A DNA stretch of 64,000 nucleotides from an uncultured Luminiphilus sp. (GCA_938084055.1 CALKDK010000054.1:1-64000), one strand, 5' to 3'; shown: positions 20,546 through 29,245, counted from the first letter of the stretch. Notes: generated by a model from the letters alone, not told the origin. Program-made: numbers and translations.

Positions 20546-20733
20546 AATGAGTTCCCCTGATTGGCTTGCTTTTCTTATTGAGCAGGCTGCCGTCCCGCCG
20601 GACACCTGCACGATTGCCCTGACTATACCGTCCATCGTAAACGACAGTTTGACAAAAGCGGCCACGGGCTTGACCCTGCTTCTGACACGGAAAGGCCCCG
20701 CTGAGCCCGGGAAAAACACCGGCGTAGCGCAGG

Positions 20734-21768
20734 TCAGTCGAGCAGGGCGCGTATATTGTCTCGATACGCTTGGGGAGTTTCGCCCACCCAGCCCCGGAAG
20801 GCACGGCTAAAGGCACTCAACTCTGAATAGCCCAGTTCAAACGCGATCTCGGTAAGCGAGGCTCGAGAGTTGACCAACAGGTACTTGGCACGCCTTTCTC
20901 TGGCGAGATTCTTTGCCCCGTTGAAGGTGAATCCCTCTTCGGAGAGGCGACGGCGCAGAGTGCGGGTGGACAACCCCATTTGCCCGGCAATGCGCTTGGA
21001 ATCGGGGTTCACCATCGGATCTTCGAGCATGATCTGGCGACAAACCGAGGCCACAAAACCACTGGTTTTGTCGCCCATAGAAAAGTATGTCTCCATGGCA
21101 TTTGCCAGGATGCGATACAGGAGCTTGTTGCTGGTAAGGAAGGGCTGTTGCAGAAAATCAGTGGGCAGTTGGATGCTGTTGTGTTCCCTGCCAAACTCGA
21201 GGGGACAGGCGAAGAACTGCCGCAGCGCCCCGGTCTGATCCGGCTCCCGATGCTTGAAAGTTACTTTGATCAAGGGCACCGACGTGCGGGTTGCTGTCAG
21301 CAGTGTCTGCACCAGAAAGCCAATCAGGTATTCGTTGAGTTGACCCATTTCGACGCCACCAAGGTGAATCAGGTCTGCTGTAAAAACAAAAGGATCGGCG
21401 TTGGGCTGGAAACTCGTGGTTATACCCGAGTCAATATAACGGTCGTACTGGTTGAGGAAAGTTAGCCCCCCGGCAACCGAGGGCGCAGCGAGCATGGCAA
21501 CGATCAGCAGGCTGCTGGACTCATAATGGAAATCACGCCCCATTGACAGGCCCATGGCCTTATTGTCAGTGACTGCGGCCGCTCTCTCGAACAGGATGCC
21601 GACCTGCTCTACAGGTAACGGCGTGTCGTACTCTTCATTGTTGGTGTAGTCGAGGCCGCTGGCGCCGAATACCGGTGCCGGATCAACGCCCCGGTCCATG
21701 AGATAGTCACGGACATAAGCGGCAAAACGTGGGGACAGACTGGGCGTATAGCCGCCAGGCGCTGTCAC
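20734..21768 (-). CDS. AraC family transcriptional regulator
   Basis: The 344 residues comprise an N-terminal ligand domain of the arabinose-binding-like type (PF12625-like, ALDR-type) and a C-terminal double helix-turn-helix. The latter contains LSTRTLRRRLSEEG and LTEIAFELGYSELSAFSRAF, the classical AraC signatures. It begins seven bases after the diheme cytochrome stop codon, so it belongs to the amine dehydrogenase transcript, and it ends 188 bases before the TonB receptor start. It could activate the receptor, the amine dehydrogenase operon or both; no ligand can be read from the sequence. Confidence 0.88.
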   Translation of the reverse strand: MTAPGGYTPSLSPRFAAYVRDYLMDRGVDPAPVFGASGLDYTNNEEYDTPLPVEQVGILFERAAAVTDNKAMGLSMGRDFHYESSSLLIVAMLAAPSVAGGLTFLNQYDRYIDSGITTSFQPNADPFVFTADLIHLGGVEMGQLNEYLIGFLVQTLLTATRTSVPLIKVTFKHREPDQTGALRQFFACPLEFGREHNSIQLPTDFLQQPFLTSNKLLYRILANAMETYFSMGDKTSGFVASVCRQIMLEDPMVNPDSKRIAGQMGLSTRTLRRRLSEEGFTFNGAKNLARERRAKYLLVNSRASLTEIAFELGYSELSAFSRAFRGWVGETPQAYRDNIRALLD

Positions 21769-21775
21769 AGTGGAG

Positions 21776-22348
21776 TTAATCTACTTTGGTGACCTGGGTA
21801 TAGTAGGCTGCCAGCGCCTTCATCGCCGCAGGATCAAGATTCTTCACCACGTTGACCATCAAGGGGTGATAACGTAAACCCTCCTTGAAGCCCATTAACT
21901 GATTTTCGATATAGGGCGCACTCTGACCGGCAATAATGGGCCACTCAAGAGCGACGGGATGGCCCTGCATGCCATGGCAGGCATGGCAATAACCGGCCCG
22001 GTTGAGCCCCTCCTCCACCAGGTTGGCGTTGCCGTTGTTCTGGGTAACCCATTCCTGTTGCGCGTACCAGGCCGCCAGTTCCTGGATGTCCGAGTCACTC
22101 AGGCCGGCCGCCAGATCATTTTTCTTGGGGTGCTTTCTCTCTCCACTGCGAAAAGCATGCAGTTGGTTGACGAGGTAGGCCTCATGTTGCCCCCCCAGAT
22201 TGGCGTATTCCGGATTAATGCCAACACCATTCTTACCATGACAAGCTGCACAGATAGACAGCGCCTCGGGCTCCGCCGTCAGGGGCGGGGCCATCAAGGC
22301 CGCGACCAGAATTACCCACCGTCGCGCACACTGATTAAAAAGTTTCAT
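21776..22348 (-). CDS. Diheme cytochrome c, c4-like
   Basis: The 190-residue protein has a signal peptide ending about residue 25 and two covalent haem motifs, CAACH at 33-37 and CHACH at 121-125, in two halves of similar layout. This is the pattern of cytochrome c4. It should be a periplasmic electron carrier. Its start overlaps the stop of the preceding monohaem cytochrome gene by four bases (ATGA). The position in the amine dehydrogenase operon suggests it passes electrons toward a terminal oxidase. It is far too short to be MauG. Confidence 0.88.
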   Translation of the reverse strand: MKLFNQCARRWVILVAALMAPPLTAEPEALSICAACHGKNGVGINPEYANLGGQHEAYLVNQLHAFRSGERKHPKKNDLAAGLSDSDIQELAAWYAQQEWVTQNNGNANLVEEGLNRAGYCHACHGMQGHPVALEWPIIAGQSAPYIENQLMGFKEGLRYHPLMVNVVKNLDPAAMKALAAYYTQVTKVD

Positions 22349-22797
22349 GACTCTGCTCCTTGCTGATTCATCGCAGCGATTTCCGCCAATACTGACGCTC
22401 TATGATTCTCAATTTCCTGAAGCGGCCGGGTCCGCAACTCTCCAACCTCGGCCGCCGTGTAGGGCTCGTAGCCCGCAGGGGCCAGGCTTGAGCCCGCAAA
22501 ATTGTCGATGCTCCAATTCAGCACCTCCGCGAGCTGCGCATCATTGAGCTTTGATGTGGCAGAGCCCGGCACCCGCACCATGAATTCCCGCCCGCGCTGA
22601 CTGCGCAGAAAGTAGCCCATGAAATCCTTCAGGGGTGGCACCGCATTGGCTCCTGCTCCGTCCGGGGTGTGACAACCCTGGCAAAACATCTGGTAGTGGT
22701 ACTTGGCTCGCGCTTCATTAATGGCGGCGTCGGCTCCCCACACACCGTGCGAAAGTACTGTCAAACCTGCCAACGCTGTCAAAACTGCGCGCCTCAC
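22345..22797 (-). CDS. Monohaem cytochrome c
   Basis: This 150-residue protein has a cleavable signal (LTALAGLTVLSHGVWGADA) and a single haem motif CQGCH at 39-43. A methionine in GREFMVRVPGS may be the axial ligand. It begins seven bases after aauA. In the Alcaligenes faecalis aromatic amine cluster a small periplasmic monohaem cytochrome gene also follows aauA, so by position this is the likely electron acceptor of the amine dehydrogenase, either directly or through a cupredoxin encoded elsewhere. Confidence 0.85.
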   Translation of the reverse strand: MRRAVLTALAGLTVLSHGVWGADAAINEARAKYHYQMFCQGCHTPDGAGANAVPPLKDFMGYFLRSQRGREFMVRVPGSATSKLNDAQLAEVLNWSIDNFAGSSLAPAGYEPYTAAEVGELRTRPLQEIENHRASVLAEIAAMNQQGAES

Positions 22798-22804
22798 CTG
22801 TTCC

Positions 22805-23326
22805 CTACTCCTCGAAAGCCACTCCGACTACCACCGCAGTGGAACAGTGGTAAGACGCACTGGAGGTGCCCAGACACCAATTAATATCGTTGGTCTTGTC
22901 CGGCCGATAGGGCGGTCGGTCACCCTCGTCACGCTGACAGAGGCAGGCGCCACAACTGGGTTTGCCACAGCAATCGTTATAGGAAATGACGTAGTTCCTC
23001 CCATCGGCTGGATTATGGCAGGTGCCAATCCAGGTTACTGGAGACATCTCCGTTCCCGGCGGGCAGGTGTTGGCACTGCCACCACAACAGCTACAGAGAA
23101 AGCCATCGATGGCACAATAGCGCCAGTAATCACAATCGGTTTCGCTACCCGTCTCCTGGGGATGCGCAGCACCGCCGTGGCCATCAGCGCGGGCAACCGG
23201 CAGCAAAGGCACCGCACTGGCGCCGACCAAAACGCCACCCAGGGTCTTGAGCAAACCACGCCGCGAGGCGTGTTGAGCGGCACTTCTTGCTCGTTTTTCG
23301 AGCAGTCGATCAATGAGCGACATCAT
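22805..23326 (-). CDS. aauA: TTQ amine dehydrogenase small (beta) subunit, aromatic type
   Basis: This is the quinoprotein subunit carrying tryptophan tryptophylquinone. A long leader with a twin-arginine motif (SRRGLLKTLGGV at 21-32) precedes a cysteine-rich body starting at CDYWRYCAIDGFLCSCCGG (65-83). The two tryptophans expected to form TTQ are W99 (VTWIGTCHNP) and W150 (INWCLG), 51 residues apart as in methylamine dehydrogenase. The catalytic-base aspartate is D118 (YNDCCGK). The spacing from W150 and the text around it resemble the aromatic amine dehydrogenase subunit more than the methylamine one. The residue corresponding to the active-site threonine is S162. It oxidises primary amines to aldehydes and ammonia in the periplasm. 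Confidence 0.92.
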   Translation of the reverse strand: MMSLIDRLLEKRARSAAQHASRRGLLKTLGGVLVGASAVPLLPVARADGHGGAAHPQETGSETDCDYWRYCAIDGFLCSCCGGSANTCPPGTEMSPVTWIGTCHNPADGRNYVISYNDCCGKPSCGACLCQRDEGDRPPYRPDKTNDINWCLGTSSASYHCSTAVVVGVAFEE

Positions 23327-23934
23327 GATTTGACCTCCACAAAAGGCGTCTCCACGCGCTTGTTCATATAGTCCTGAATCGACGCCACACCACGTTCTTT
23401 GGCTTCGAACAGGCTGTCGATATGCTCCCTTGAATTGACGATGCCGAATGAGACAACGCGCTGCTGCTCATCAATAAGCACCGCATAGGGCAGCTTCGAT
23501 ACCCCATAACTCTTCCCCACCAACTCGCTGACCACATAGGGCAGGTGTATCGATTTTCTCGCCACATAACCGGCGTGGTCCTGCTGGTCACCATCGCTAA
23601 CGAGCACCACCTCCATCCAGTCGGCCTCGGCTCGTGCACTGGACAGCAATGCGGGCAGCAATTCCCCACAGACGGGGCAATCCGGTGACAGGAAAAACAG
23701 CAGCTGTGACTTTCCCTCGACACCACCAATAGAAATGCGTTCCTCAGCCAACGTCAGCGCCTCCAGCGCCGGCGCCGGGCCGCCATTCTCCAGCGTACGA
23801 TTGACCATCAGTGCGCCCGCCGGCGCCACACGCTCATAAAGAACCCCGATCTGGCGCAGCAGGGCATAATTGATCACCGCAAGCACTACCACCGCGACCC
23901 ACAACACGCCGTTCGATACGACCAGCCAAGTCAT
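23323..23934 (-). CDS. aauD: Amine dehydrogenase maturation thioredoxin-like protein MauD/AauD
   Basis: MauD-type proteins are needed to form the six disulfides of the small subunit. This 203-residue protein has one N-terminal membrane anchor (about 6-25) and a thioredoxin fold facing the periplasm, with FFLSPDCPVCGELLP holding the redox pair C86 and C89. The conserved cis-proline segment is KLPYAVLIDE. The ATG at 23934 forms an ATGA overlap with aauE; the frame remains open upstream but that part overlaps aauE. Its own end overlaps the aauA start by four bases. Confidence 0.9.
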   Translation of the reverse strand: MTWLVVSNGVLWVAVVVLAVINYALLRQIGVLYERVAPAGALMVNRTLENGGPAPALEALTLAEERISIGGVEGKSQLLFFLSPDCPVCGELLPALLSSARAEADWMEVVLVSDGDQQDHAGYVARKSIHLPYVVSELVGKSYGVSKLPYAVLIDEQQRVVSFGIVNSREHIDSLFEAKERGVASIQDYMNKRVETPFVEVKS

Positions 23935-24455
23935 GAGGCCCACCCCGATACACGCTGTCGATTGGCTATAATTTGATCTGTCGCAAGGTAGGCGAAGAGC
24001 AGAAACACGCCGACCGCGAAACCCAAAAGCGCCAGAGGCCAGGAGGCTTCGAGGGGAGCCGCAAGCGCCAGCGACAACACGGGAACGGCAACGACCACGT
24101 TTCGAGCCACCAGTTCTGAACTCACTCGGGTATCCGCGGCCGGACCGCTGCAACCACAGCGCAGGTCCCTTCTTCCCAGCTGTGTCTGGCGCCACATCAT
24201 CGCGCCGTAGGTCAATAACAGCGCACCGCAGCCCAGCGAACCCCACACCCGGGTCATGGGAACCAGTATCATCAGACCCGAAGCCATTTCAACAAGACCG
24301 ACCGCCTGAACCAGCCGCTCGCCCACCGGCCGGCCCAGGTAGGTGGCCATAATAGTCCGATAATCATCGGGCCCACGAAGCTTGGCATAACCGGCATGGC
24401 CAAATACCACAGCGGAGAACACCGCGATGCCTGCAACAAACACGGCACTGAACAC
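23931..24455 (-). CDS. aauE: Amine dehydrogenase accessory membrane protein MauE/AauE
   Basis: This 174-residue membrane protein of the DoxX-like MauE family has about four hydrophobic helices, with FGHAGYAKLRGPDDYR in the first loop and a cysteine pair RCGCSG around 98-103. MauE works with MauD in transport or disulfide formation of the small subunit. The start is GTG, placed directly after the aauB stop codon (TAAGTG), and its end overlaps aauD. The B-E-D-A order is the one reported for the Alcaligenes faecalis aau cluster. Confidence 0.88.
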   Translation of the reverse strand: MFSAVFVAGIAVFSAVVFGHAGYAKLRGPDDYRTIMATYLGRPVGERLVQAVGLVEMASGLMILVPMTRVWGSLGCGALLLTYGAMMWRQTQLGRRDLRCGCSGPAADTRVSSELVARNVVVAVPVLSLALAAPLEASWPLALLGFAVGVFLLFAYLATDQIIANRQRVSGWAS

Positions 24456-25628
24456 TTACTGAGCACTCATCATCAGCAGGGGCGTTTCCTGGCCGAAGCC
24501 CGTTATTTTCCGGATGAACTCCCCAGTGAGGCCGTCGTACAGTTCGACACTCATGTCCACAGGGTTGGTAACCAGAACCGTAGGCTCCTCCCCTCGGCTC
24601 ACGGCAAAACTCAGGCCCCACTCCTGCAGGGGAATTCGGAGAACCCGTCGACGTGCCTCGGGATCAAAAACCCAGATTTCCGCGCCGCCCGCGTTGTGCA
24701 TACCGTCGACACCGTTTGCCTCGGGATTCATAAGAAAGTAGATGCGGCCAAGATCGTCTTCACCGTCCAGACCGATACCCGCAGGGGCCCAGTTCTCTTC
24801 ACCCTCGCCAACCAGTGACCAGGAGGTCATGGGCATGGCGGCGTTACCGCTCATGGCCACCGGCTGCACCCTGGCGTCAAAGGCAGGAAAATAAGCAATG
24901 TTCCCAACCCTTGCAGGTCTCTCAAAAATGGGGCTCTCATCCGAGTCAAAGAACACGTCACTAAAACTTCTGGATTTTTCTTTGCCATCGCCATCGAGCG
25001 CAACCGTCAACATTCGACCATCGGCGCAGACGGAACTGAACGCCATGCCACCACTGGCATACACGAAACTGCAGCCGGGGATCGGAATCTCACCGATGAT
25101 TTTGCGGGTTTCGAGGTCCACGAGCGTTACCGAGGTTGATGGGCTCAAGTTGAAAATAGCCAGCCAGCGATCGTCATTGAGCGCATGCAGCGCCACCCGC
25201 TGGGGCATCCCCATAAAGCGTTTTTTTCCGGGCAGTTCGACCTCGGCGACCACATCCAGATTGGCATTGTCCCAAATAGTCAGGACATCAAACCGGTCTC
25301 CCCGGGTGCCACGGGTATGAAAGGTCTCCACCGACATGATCTCGCCCCGGGAGGCCACCTGCAGATAACTCCCCATCAGGTTCATGGGAAACATGCCCTT
25401 AACCTGCTCACCAACCGTATCCTTGCTGGCATCAATGACGTACACCTTGCCATCGGACATGTGGAAAAAGGCGGCGTCATGGACCAAGAACCACTCCGCA
25501 GGATAACGATCGGGCAGCGTTTCGATAACACCCGTTGGCTCTACCGGCAGCGGTGGCGGCGAATCTGCAGCACCTACCTGAGCACACACCCCGACCAGCA
25601 CCGCCAGCAGCAGGCTTTTTCTCACCAT
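24456..25628 (-). CDS. aauB: Amine dehydrogenase large (alpha) subunit
   Basis: The 390-residue protein has a Sec signal peptide (SLLLAVLVGVCAQVGAAD) and a seven-bladed beta-propeller of the amine dehydrogenase heavy chain family. Recognisable segments include DGKVYVIDASKD, GDRFDVLTIWDN and GGAEIWVFDPEARRRVLRI. It packs against the TTQ subunit to shape the substrate channel. The ATG at 25628 follows GGGGGAT and gives a better signal peptide than the GTG 15 bases upstream. It starts 23 bases after the aldehyde dehydrogenase stop, so the two enzymes that act in sequence share a transcript. Confidence 0.91.
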   Translation of the reverse strand: MVRKSLLLAVLVGVCAQVGAADSPPPLPVEPTGVIETLPDRYPAEWFLVHDAAFFHMSDGKVYVIDASKDTVGEQVKGMFPMNLMGSYLQVASRGEIMSVETFHTRGTRGDRFDVLTIWDNANLDVVAEVELPGKKRFMGMPQRVALHALNDDRWLAIFNLSPSTSVTLVDLETRKIIGEIPIPGCSFVYASGGMAFSSVCADGRMLTVALDGDGKEKSRSFSDVFFDSDESPIFERPARVGNIAYFPAFDARVQPVAMSGNAAMPMTSWSLVGEGEENWAPAGIGLDGEDDLGRIYFLMNPEANGVDGMHNAGGAEIWVFDPEARRRVLRIPLQEWGLSFAVSRGEEPTVLVTNPVDMSVELYDGLTGEFIRKITGFGQETPLLMMSAQ

Positions 25629-25651
25629 CACTCTATCCCCCACAGGCCGGT

Positions 25652-27073
25652 TCAGGCCTTCGCTATCTGCATCGTTTGTATATTCGTGTATTCCACCAGG
25701 CCATAGCGTCCAAACTCCACACCAACGCCCGACTGTTTAACCCCACCAAAAGGCGCGTCGGGCTGGATCATCGCGTGGTTATTGACCCAGGCGGTGCCGC
25801 ACTCCAGCCGAGAGGCGAGTTCCTGAGCCGCCGCTACATCACTTGACCACACCGATCCACCGAGTCCAACCGACACCGCGTTGGCCCGGGCCAAGGCATC
25901 CTCCACGTCGCTGAAGCTGACCACTGGCAGAATGGGTCCAAAAGGCTCCTCCTGCACAAGCCGGCTGTCCTCAGGAATATCCTTAACAATTGTCACCGGG
26001 AAAAAATACCCCGGCCCTGCCATGGGCTCACCACCCGTCAGGAACGTCGCACCATCGGCGCGGGCCGCTTCGGCAAGTTCACACACCCGGTCATACTGCA
26101 TTTTATTCTGGATCGGACCGAAATCGGGTCCCTCTGAAGCCGGCCCGGTTTTAACGCTGGCGGCAATGCCAGCGAGCGCGTTACACATGTCATCGTAAAT
26201 GTCCTCGTGGACGTACAGCCGTTTAAGGGCGGCGCAGGTCTGGCCATTGTTGATCATGGCCGTAGCGAAGATCTTTCCAGCAGCCTCCGCCACATTGGTA
26301 TCGGGCAGAACGATCGCCGCGTCATTACCACCCAATTCAAGGGTCAGGCGCTTCAGGTTGCCCGAGGCGGCCTCCATGATTCGCTTACCCGTTCGGGTCG
26401 AACCCGTGAAGACGATTTTATCGATGTCGGTATGAGACGAAATGGCTGCCCCCAGTGGACCTTTCCCCGTGACAACATTGATGACGCCGGGCGGCAGGAT
26501 ATCGGCGATCAGGTGCATGGCTCTCAGCACCGTCAGTGGCGTGTATTCCGAGGGCTTGGCGACTACGGTGCAGCCCGCCAGCAGCCCGGGAATGACATGC
26601 CAGCAGGTGATGAGCAGCGGGTAGTTCCAGGGCGTAATCGACCCCACGACCCCCACCGGCTTACGATGCACCTCGATTCGCGCGTCGTCGTTGTCCTGAA
26701 TAACCTCAACGGGCAGATCCAGGCTGGCGGTATAGCGAATCCAGGCCAGGCAGCCACCCAACTCGAACATGGCGCCCAGTCCCGCGAAGCCCTCCATGGG
26801 TTTGCCCTGCTCCTCACTGAGCAGCTGGGCCAGTTCCCCCATATGTTCCTCAATTCGATCGGCTATTTTGAGAATCAGGTCGCGGCGCTCATCCATGGAC
26901 AGGGCACTCCAGGCCGGCAATGCTGCCCGCGCTGCGGCGACGGCCTGGTCGAGCTGGTCTGTACTCGCCTCGGGAACCCTTGCGATAACATCCTCAGTTG
27001 CTGGATTAAGCACTTCAATGAACCCGTCGGCAGACACCGACTCACCGTTGATGAGCATTGCATAATCAGACAT
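25652..27073 (-). CDS. Aldehyde dehydrogenase, probable phenylacetaldehyde dehydrogenase
   Basis: This NAD(P)-dependent aldehyde dehydrogenase of 473 residues has the PWNYPL motif, the glutamate loop LELGGNDAAIV and the catalytic cysteine in NNGQTCAALKR. By position, immediately upstream of the amine dehydrogenase genes and next to a phenylacetate operon, it should oxidise the aldehyde made by the amine dehydrogenase, such as phenylacetaldehyde, to the acid. The sequence alone does not fix the substrate. The chosen ATG at 27073 follows a G-rich leader; a GTG at 27085 is an alternative. It is the first gene of the aau operon. Confidence 0.85.
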   Translation of the reverse strand: MSDYAMLINGESVSADGFIEVLNPATEDVIARVPEASTDQLDQAVAAARAALPAWSALSMDERRDLILKIADRIEEHMGELAQLLSEEQGKPMEGFAGLGAMFELGGCLAWIRYTASLDLPVEVIQDNDDARIEVHRKPVGVVGSITPWNYPLLITCWHVIPGLLAGCTVVAKPSEYTPLTVLRAMHLIADILPPGVINVVTGKGPLGAAISSHTDIDKIVFTGSTRTGKRIMEAASGNLKRLTLELGGNDAAIVLPDTNVAEAAGKIFATAMINNGQTCAALKRLYVHEDIYDDMCNALAGIAASVKTGPASEGPDFGPIQNKMQYDRVCELAEAARADGATFLTGGEPMAGPGYFFPVTIVKDIPEDSRLVQEEPFGPILPVVSFSDVEDALARANAVSVGLGGSVWSSDVAAAQELASRLECGTAWVNNHAMIQPDAPFGGVKQSGVGVEFGRYGLVEYTNIQTMQIAKA

Positions 27074-27205
27074 ACACCCCCCCACTCATTTTCAAATTCG
27101 TTGTTATTGGTGCTCCCCCGGAACGCCACACCGTGGCTGCCGATCCCAGCAGCTTGCCAACACTGCCCCGTCCTGCGCCAACCCCTCGACGCAGCCTTTG
27201 GTTAG

Positions 27206-27217
27206 GTAACACGTTAT
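27206..27217. promoter_or_regulatory. GTAACACGTTAT, candidate operator before the aau operon
   Basis: This 12-mer matches 10 of 12 positions of the perfect palindrome GTAACATGTTAC found at 51508 and 54352 and keeps the TAAC/GTTA half-sites with the same 2-base spacing. It lies in the 222-base gene-free stretch (27074-27295) upstream of the aldehyde dehydrogenase, 132 bases before its ATG. A shared regulator is inferred; nothing else was recognised in this gap. Confidence 0.5.
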
Positions 27218-27295
27218 CTATTTCCCCAGTATAGCCGTGCTGGGCATAGCCACCAAATCGAACTCGGGCGCCTCCTGTCTGCGGTCGAGCCCACA

Positions 27296-28966
27296 TCATG
27301 CCCGAGACGCCTCTGCGTCTGCTTCACCAAACTCGGAGCGAACCAGCAACTGCGCGTAATTGTCGCGATCAACCTCTCCCCGGGGGCTACGATCCGATTT
27401 GGATACCCAAACCATGACTGCCATCGACACCGGCATGGTGAAGAGCGCTGGATAGTCGTAGGGGAACCAGGGCTGGGCATGGCCAAGCACCGACACCCAG
27501 ACCTGTGGGCCAAGGACAATCAACACAATTGAGGACACCAGGCCTACCAGCGCGCCGGCCATGGCACCCCGAGTGGTGAAGCCACTCCAGAACAGCGATA
27601 AAAACAAGATGGGGAAGGTAACTGACGCAGACACCACCATGGGTATCGTCGCAATAAAGGCTATGTTTTCCTCCTGGAATGCAATGCCAAGCAACACAGC
27701 CGCCAAACCAATAAGCAAAACGCTGGCACGGGTTAAACGGAGCTCCGTCTTGGGGTTTGGCTTACCCTTCTTGAGGACCTCTGCGTAAACATCGTGTGAT
27801 ATGGCGGCCGCACCGGACAGGGTCAGGCCGGCAACCACCGCCAGGATGGTCGCGAAGCAAACTGCAGACATGAAACCGGTGAGAATATCGCCGCCCATGG
27901 CGGTTGCCACATGGATGGCCGCCATGTTGCTGCCGCCAATGAGCTTGCCACCGGCATCAAAAAATTCCGGCGCACTGGCCACGTAGGCGATGGAGCCGAA
28001 GCCGAGGACCAGGAGGGCGATATAGAAATAACCGATGAAGAGCGACGCGTAGTAAGCGGACAACTTCGCCTGCCGCATATCGGGAACAGTAAAGAGCCTC
28101 ATGAGGATGTGTGGCAAACCGACGGTACCAAACAGCATCGAAACCTGAATGGTCAATATCTGCACCGGATCGTCGAAAATAACACCGGAACCTAAAATCG
28201 CTTCCCCCTTTGGATGGGCGTCAACCGCCTTTCCCAGCAACGTGGAGAAGCTGAACCCTGAGTCTGCGAGCAACAGAAACGCAATCAAAGTGACCCCGGT
28301 GAGCAGTAAGCCGGCTTTTATAATTTGCACCCAGGTGGTCGCCAACATCCCACCGAAAGCCACATACGCGAGGACCAGACCGCTAACCAGCAGCAGGGCC
28401 ACCTCGTAGGGCAAGCCGAACAGCAGTTGAATCAGCTTACCCGCGCCTACCATCTGGGCAATCAGATACATGATGACAATAAGAATAGTACTGAAGGCTG
28501 TGACCAGCCGAATGGGGTCACGGTCGAGCCGCTGGGAGATGACATCGATAAACGTAAAGCTGCCCAGGTTCCGAACGCGCTTGGCGAACAAAAACATCAA
28601 TATGGGCCAGGCGCCAAAGGCGCCCAGGGACAGTATCAAGCCATCGAAGCCGCCAACATACATGAGGCCCGTGATACCCAGAAACGAGGCAGCCGACATA
28701 AAATCCCCGGCAATCGCCAACCCATTCTGGGCACCGGATATCTTGCCCCCCGCGTTGTAAAAAGTAGAGCTGGTCGTGGTCGACTTGGACGCCCACCAGG
28801 TGACGTAGAGCGTAAACGCCACAAACAGCAGGAACATGGCAATCGCCGTGGGGTTAATGGCCTGCCCCCCCCCGGTATCGTCCAGCGACCCGGCAGCCAA
28901 ACCCAGGCCCGGCGCCATGACCAGAAGCGCGCAAAGCGCGATCGGTAACAGGTGACGGGGCTTCAT
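27296..28966 (-). CDS. Sodium:solute symporter (ActP/PaaL-like)
   Basis: This 556-residue SSS-family transporter begins with a cleavable leader-like segment (LCALLVMAPGLGLAAG), as in ActP, and has about thirteen membrane helices. Family segments include FYNAGGKISGAQNGLAIAGD, FAKRVRNLGSFTFIDVIS and VFGTVGLPHILMRLFTV-like text (FGTVGLPHILMRLFTV). ActP carries acetate, while the related PaaL/PhaJ of Pseudomonas carries phenylacetate. Here it lies directly downstream of the paa operon and upstream of the aldehyde dehydrogenase, so phenylacetate or a similar acid is a reasonable substrate. It overlaps the DUF485 gene by four bases. Confidence 0.87.
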   Translation of the reverse strand: MKPRHLLPIALCALLVMAPGLGLAAGSLDDTGGGQAINPTAIAMFLLFVAFTLYVTWWASKSTTTSSTFYNAGGKISGAQNGLAIAGDFMSAASFLGITGLMYVGGFDGLILSLGAFGAWPILMFLFAKRVRNLGSFTFIDVISQRLDRDPIRLVTAFSTILIVIMYLIAQMVGAGKLIQLLFGLPYEVALLLVSGLVLAYVAFGGMLATTWVQIIKAGLLLTGVTLIAFLLLADSGFSFSTLLGKAVDAHPKGEAILGSGVIFDDPVQILTIQVSMLFGTVGLPHILMRLFTVPDMRQAKLSAYYASLFIGYFYIALLVLGFGSIAYVASAPEFFDAGGKLIGGSNMAAIHVATAMGGDILTGFMSAVCFATILAVVAGLTLSGAAAISHDVYAEVLKKGKPNPKTELRLTRASVLLIGLAAVLLGIAFQEENIAFIATIPMVVSASVTFPILFLSLFWSGFTTRGAMAGALVGLVSSIVLIVLGPQVWVSVLGHAQPWFPYDYPALFTMPVSMAVMVWVSKSDRSPRGEVDRDNYAQLLVRSEFGEADAEASRA

Positions 28967-29205
28967 CGCCTACCCCATCGGCTGAGCATCATGAAGATGG
29001 TTTCCAGCGTAATGAAGGCGAGCACCAATAACACGAACATCAGCAGCGATCCGGTGATTTCAGTGGCGCCGATGGCAGAACGAAGGCCCTGCCCCCACTG
29101 CGTCCAGTTGAGCGAAAAGGAAAAATAGAGCACGAGGTGGATACCCGAAAAAGATAACCGCAAACGCGTCTTTCTGTGCACCGCATCAATACTGCTGTCT
29201 ATCAT
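28963..29205 (-). CDS. Small membrane protein, DUF485-like symporter partner
   Basis: The 80-residue protein has two hydrophobic helices (about 20-35 and 48-72), matching the size and topology of DUF485/YjcH proteins that precede actP-type symporters. Sequence similarity is weak by eye, so the call rests on topology and the ATGA overlap with the symporter gene. It starts 47 bases after paaE. Confidence 0.7.
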   Translation of the reverse strand: MIDSSIDAVHRKTRLRLSFSGIHLVLYFSFSLNWTQWGQGLRSAIGATEITGSLLMFVLLVLAFITLETIFMMLSRWGRR

Positions 29206-29245
29206 TGACCCCTCTTGATTCCTTTCTGATTTTTATTCCTGTCAC

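Noticed and set aside
21776-22348. The diheme cytochrome as a MauG equivalent
   Set aside because: It has only 190 residues and a c4-like two-domain pattern, whereas MauG is about twice that size with a peroxidase-type fold. It is noted only as an open alternative.
22805-25628. Methylamine dehydrogenase (mauA/mauB) assignment with formaldehyde as product, supported by nearby adhC-fghA
   Set aside because: The small-subunit text around CDYWRYCAIDGFLCSCC and the 12-residue spacing after W150 fit the aromatic amine type, and the neighbours are an aldehyde dehydrogenase and paa genes. The formaldehyde genes are 37 kb away.
26207-27205. A 332-codon plus-strand open frame
   Set aside because: It is antisense to the aldehyde dehydrogenase gene over nearly its whole length and has no recognisable protein features; GC-rich codon use leaves such frames open.
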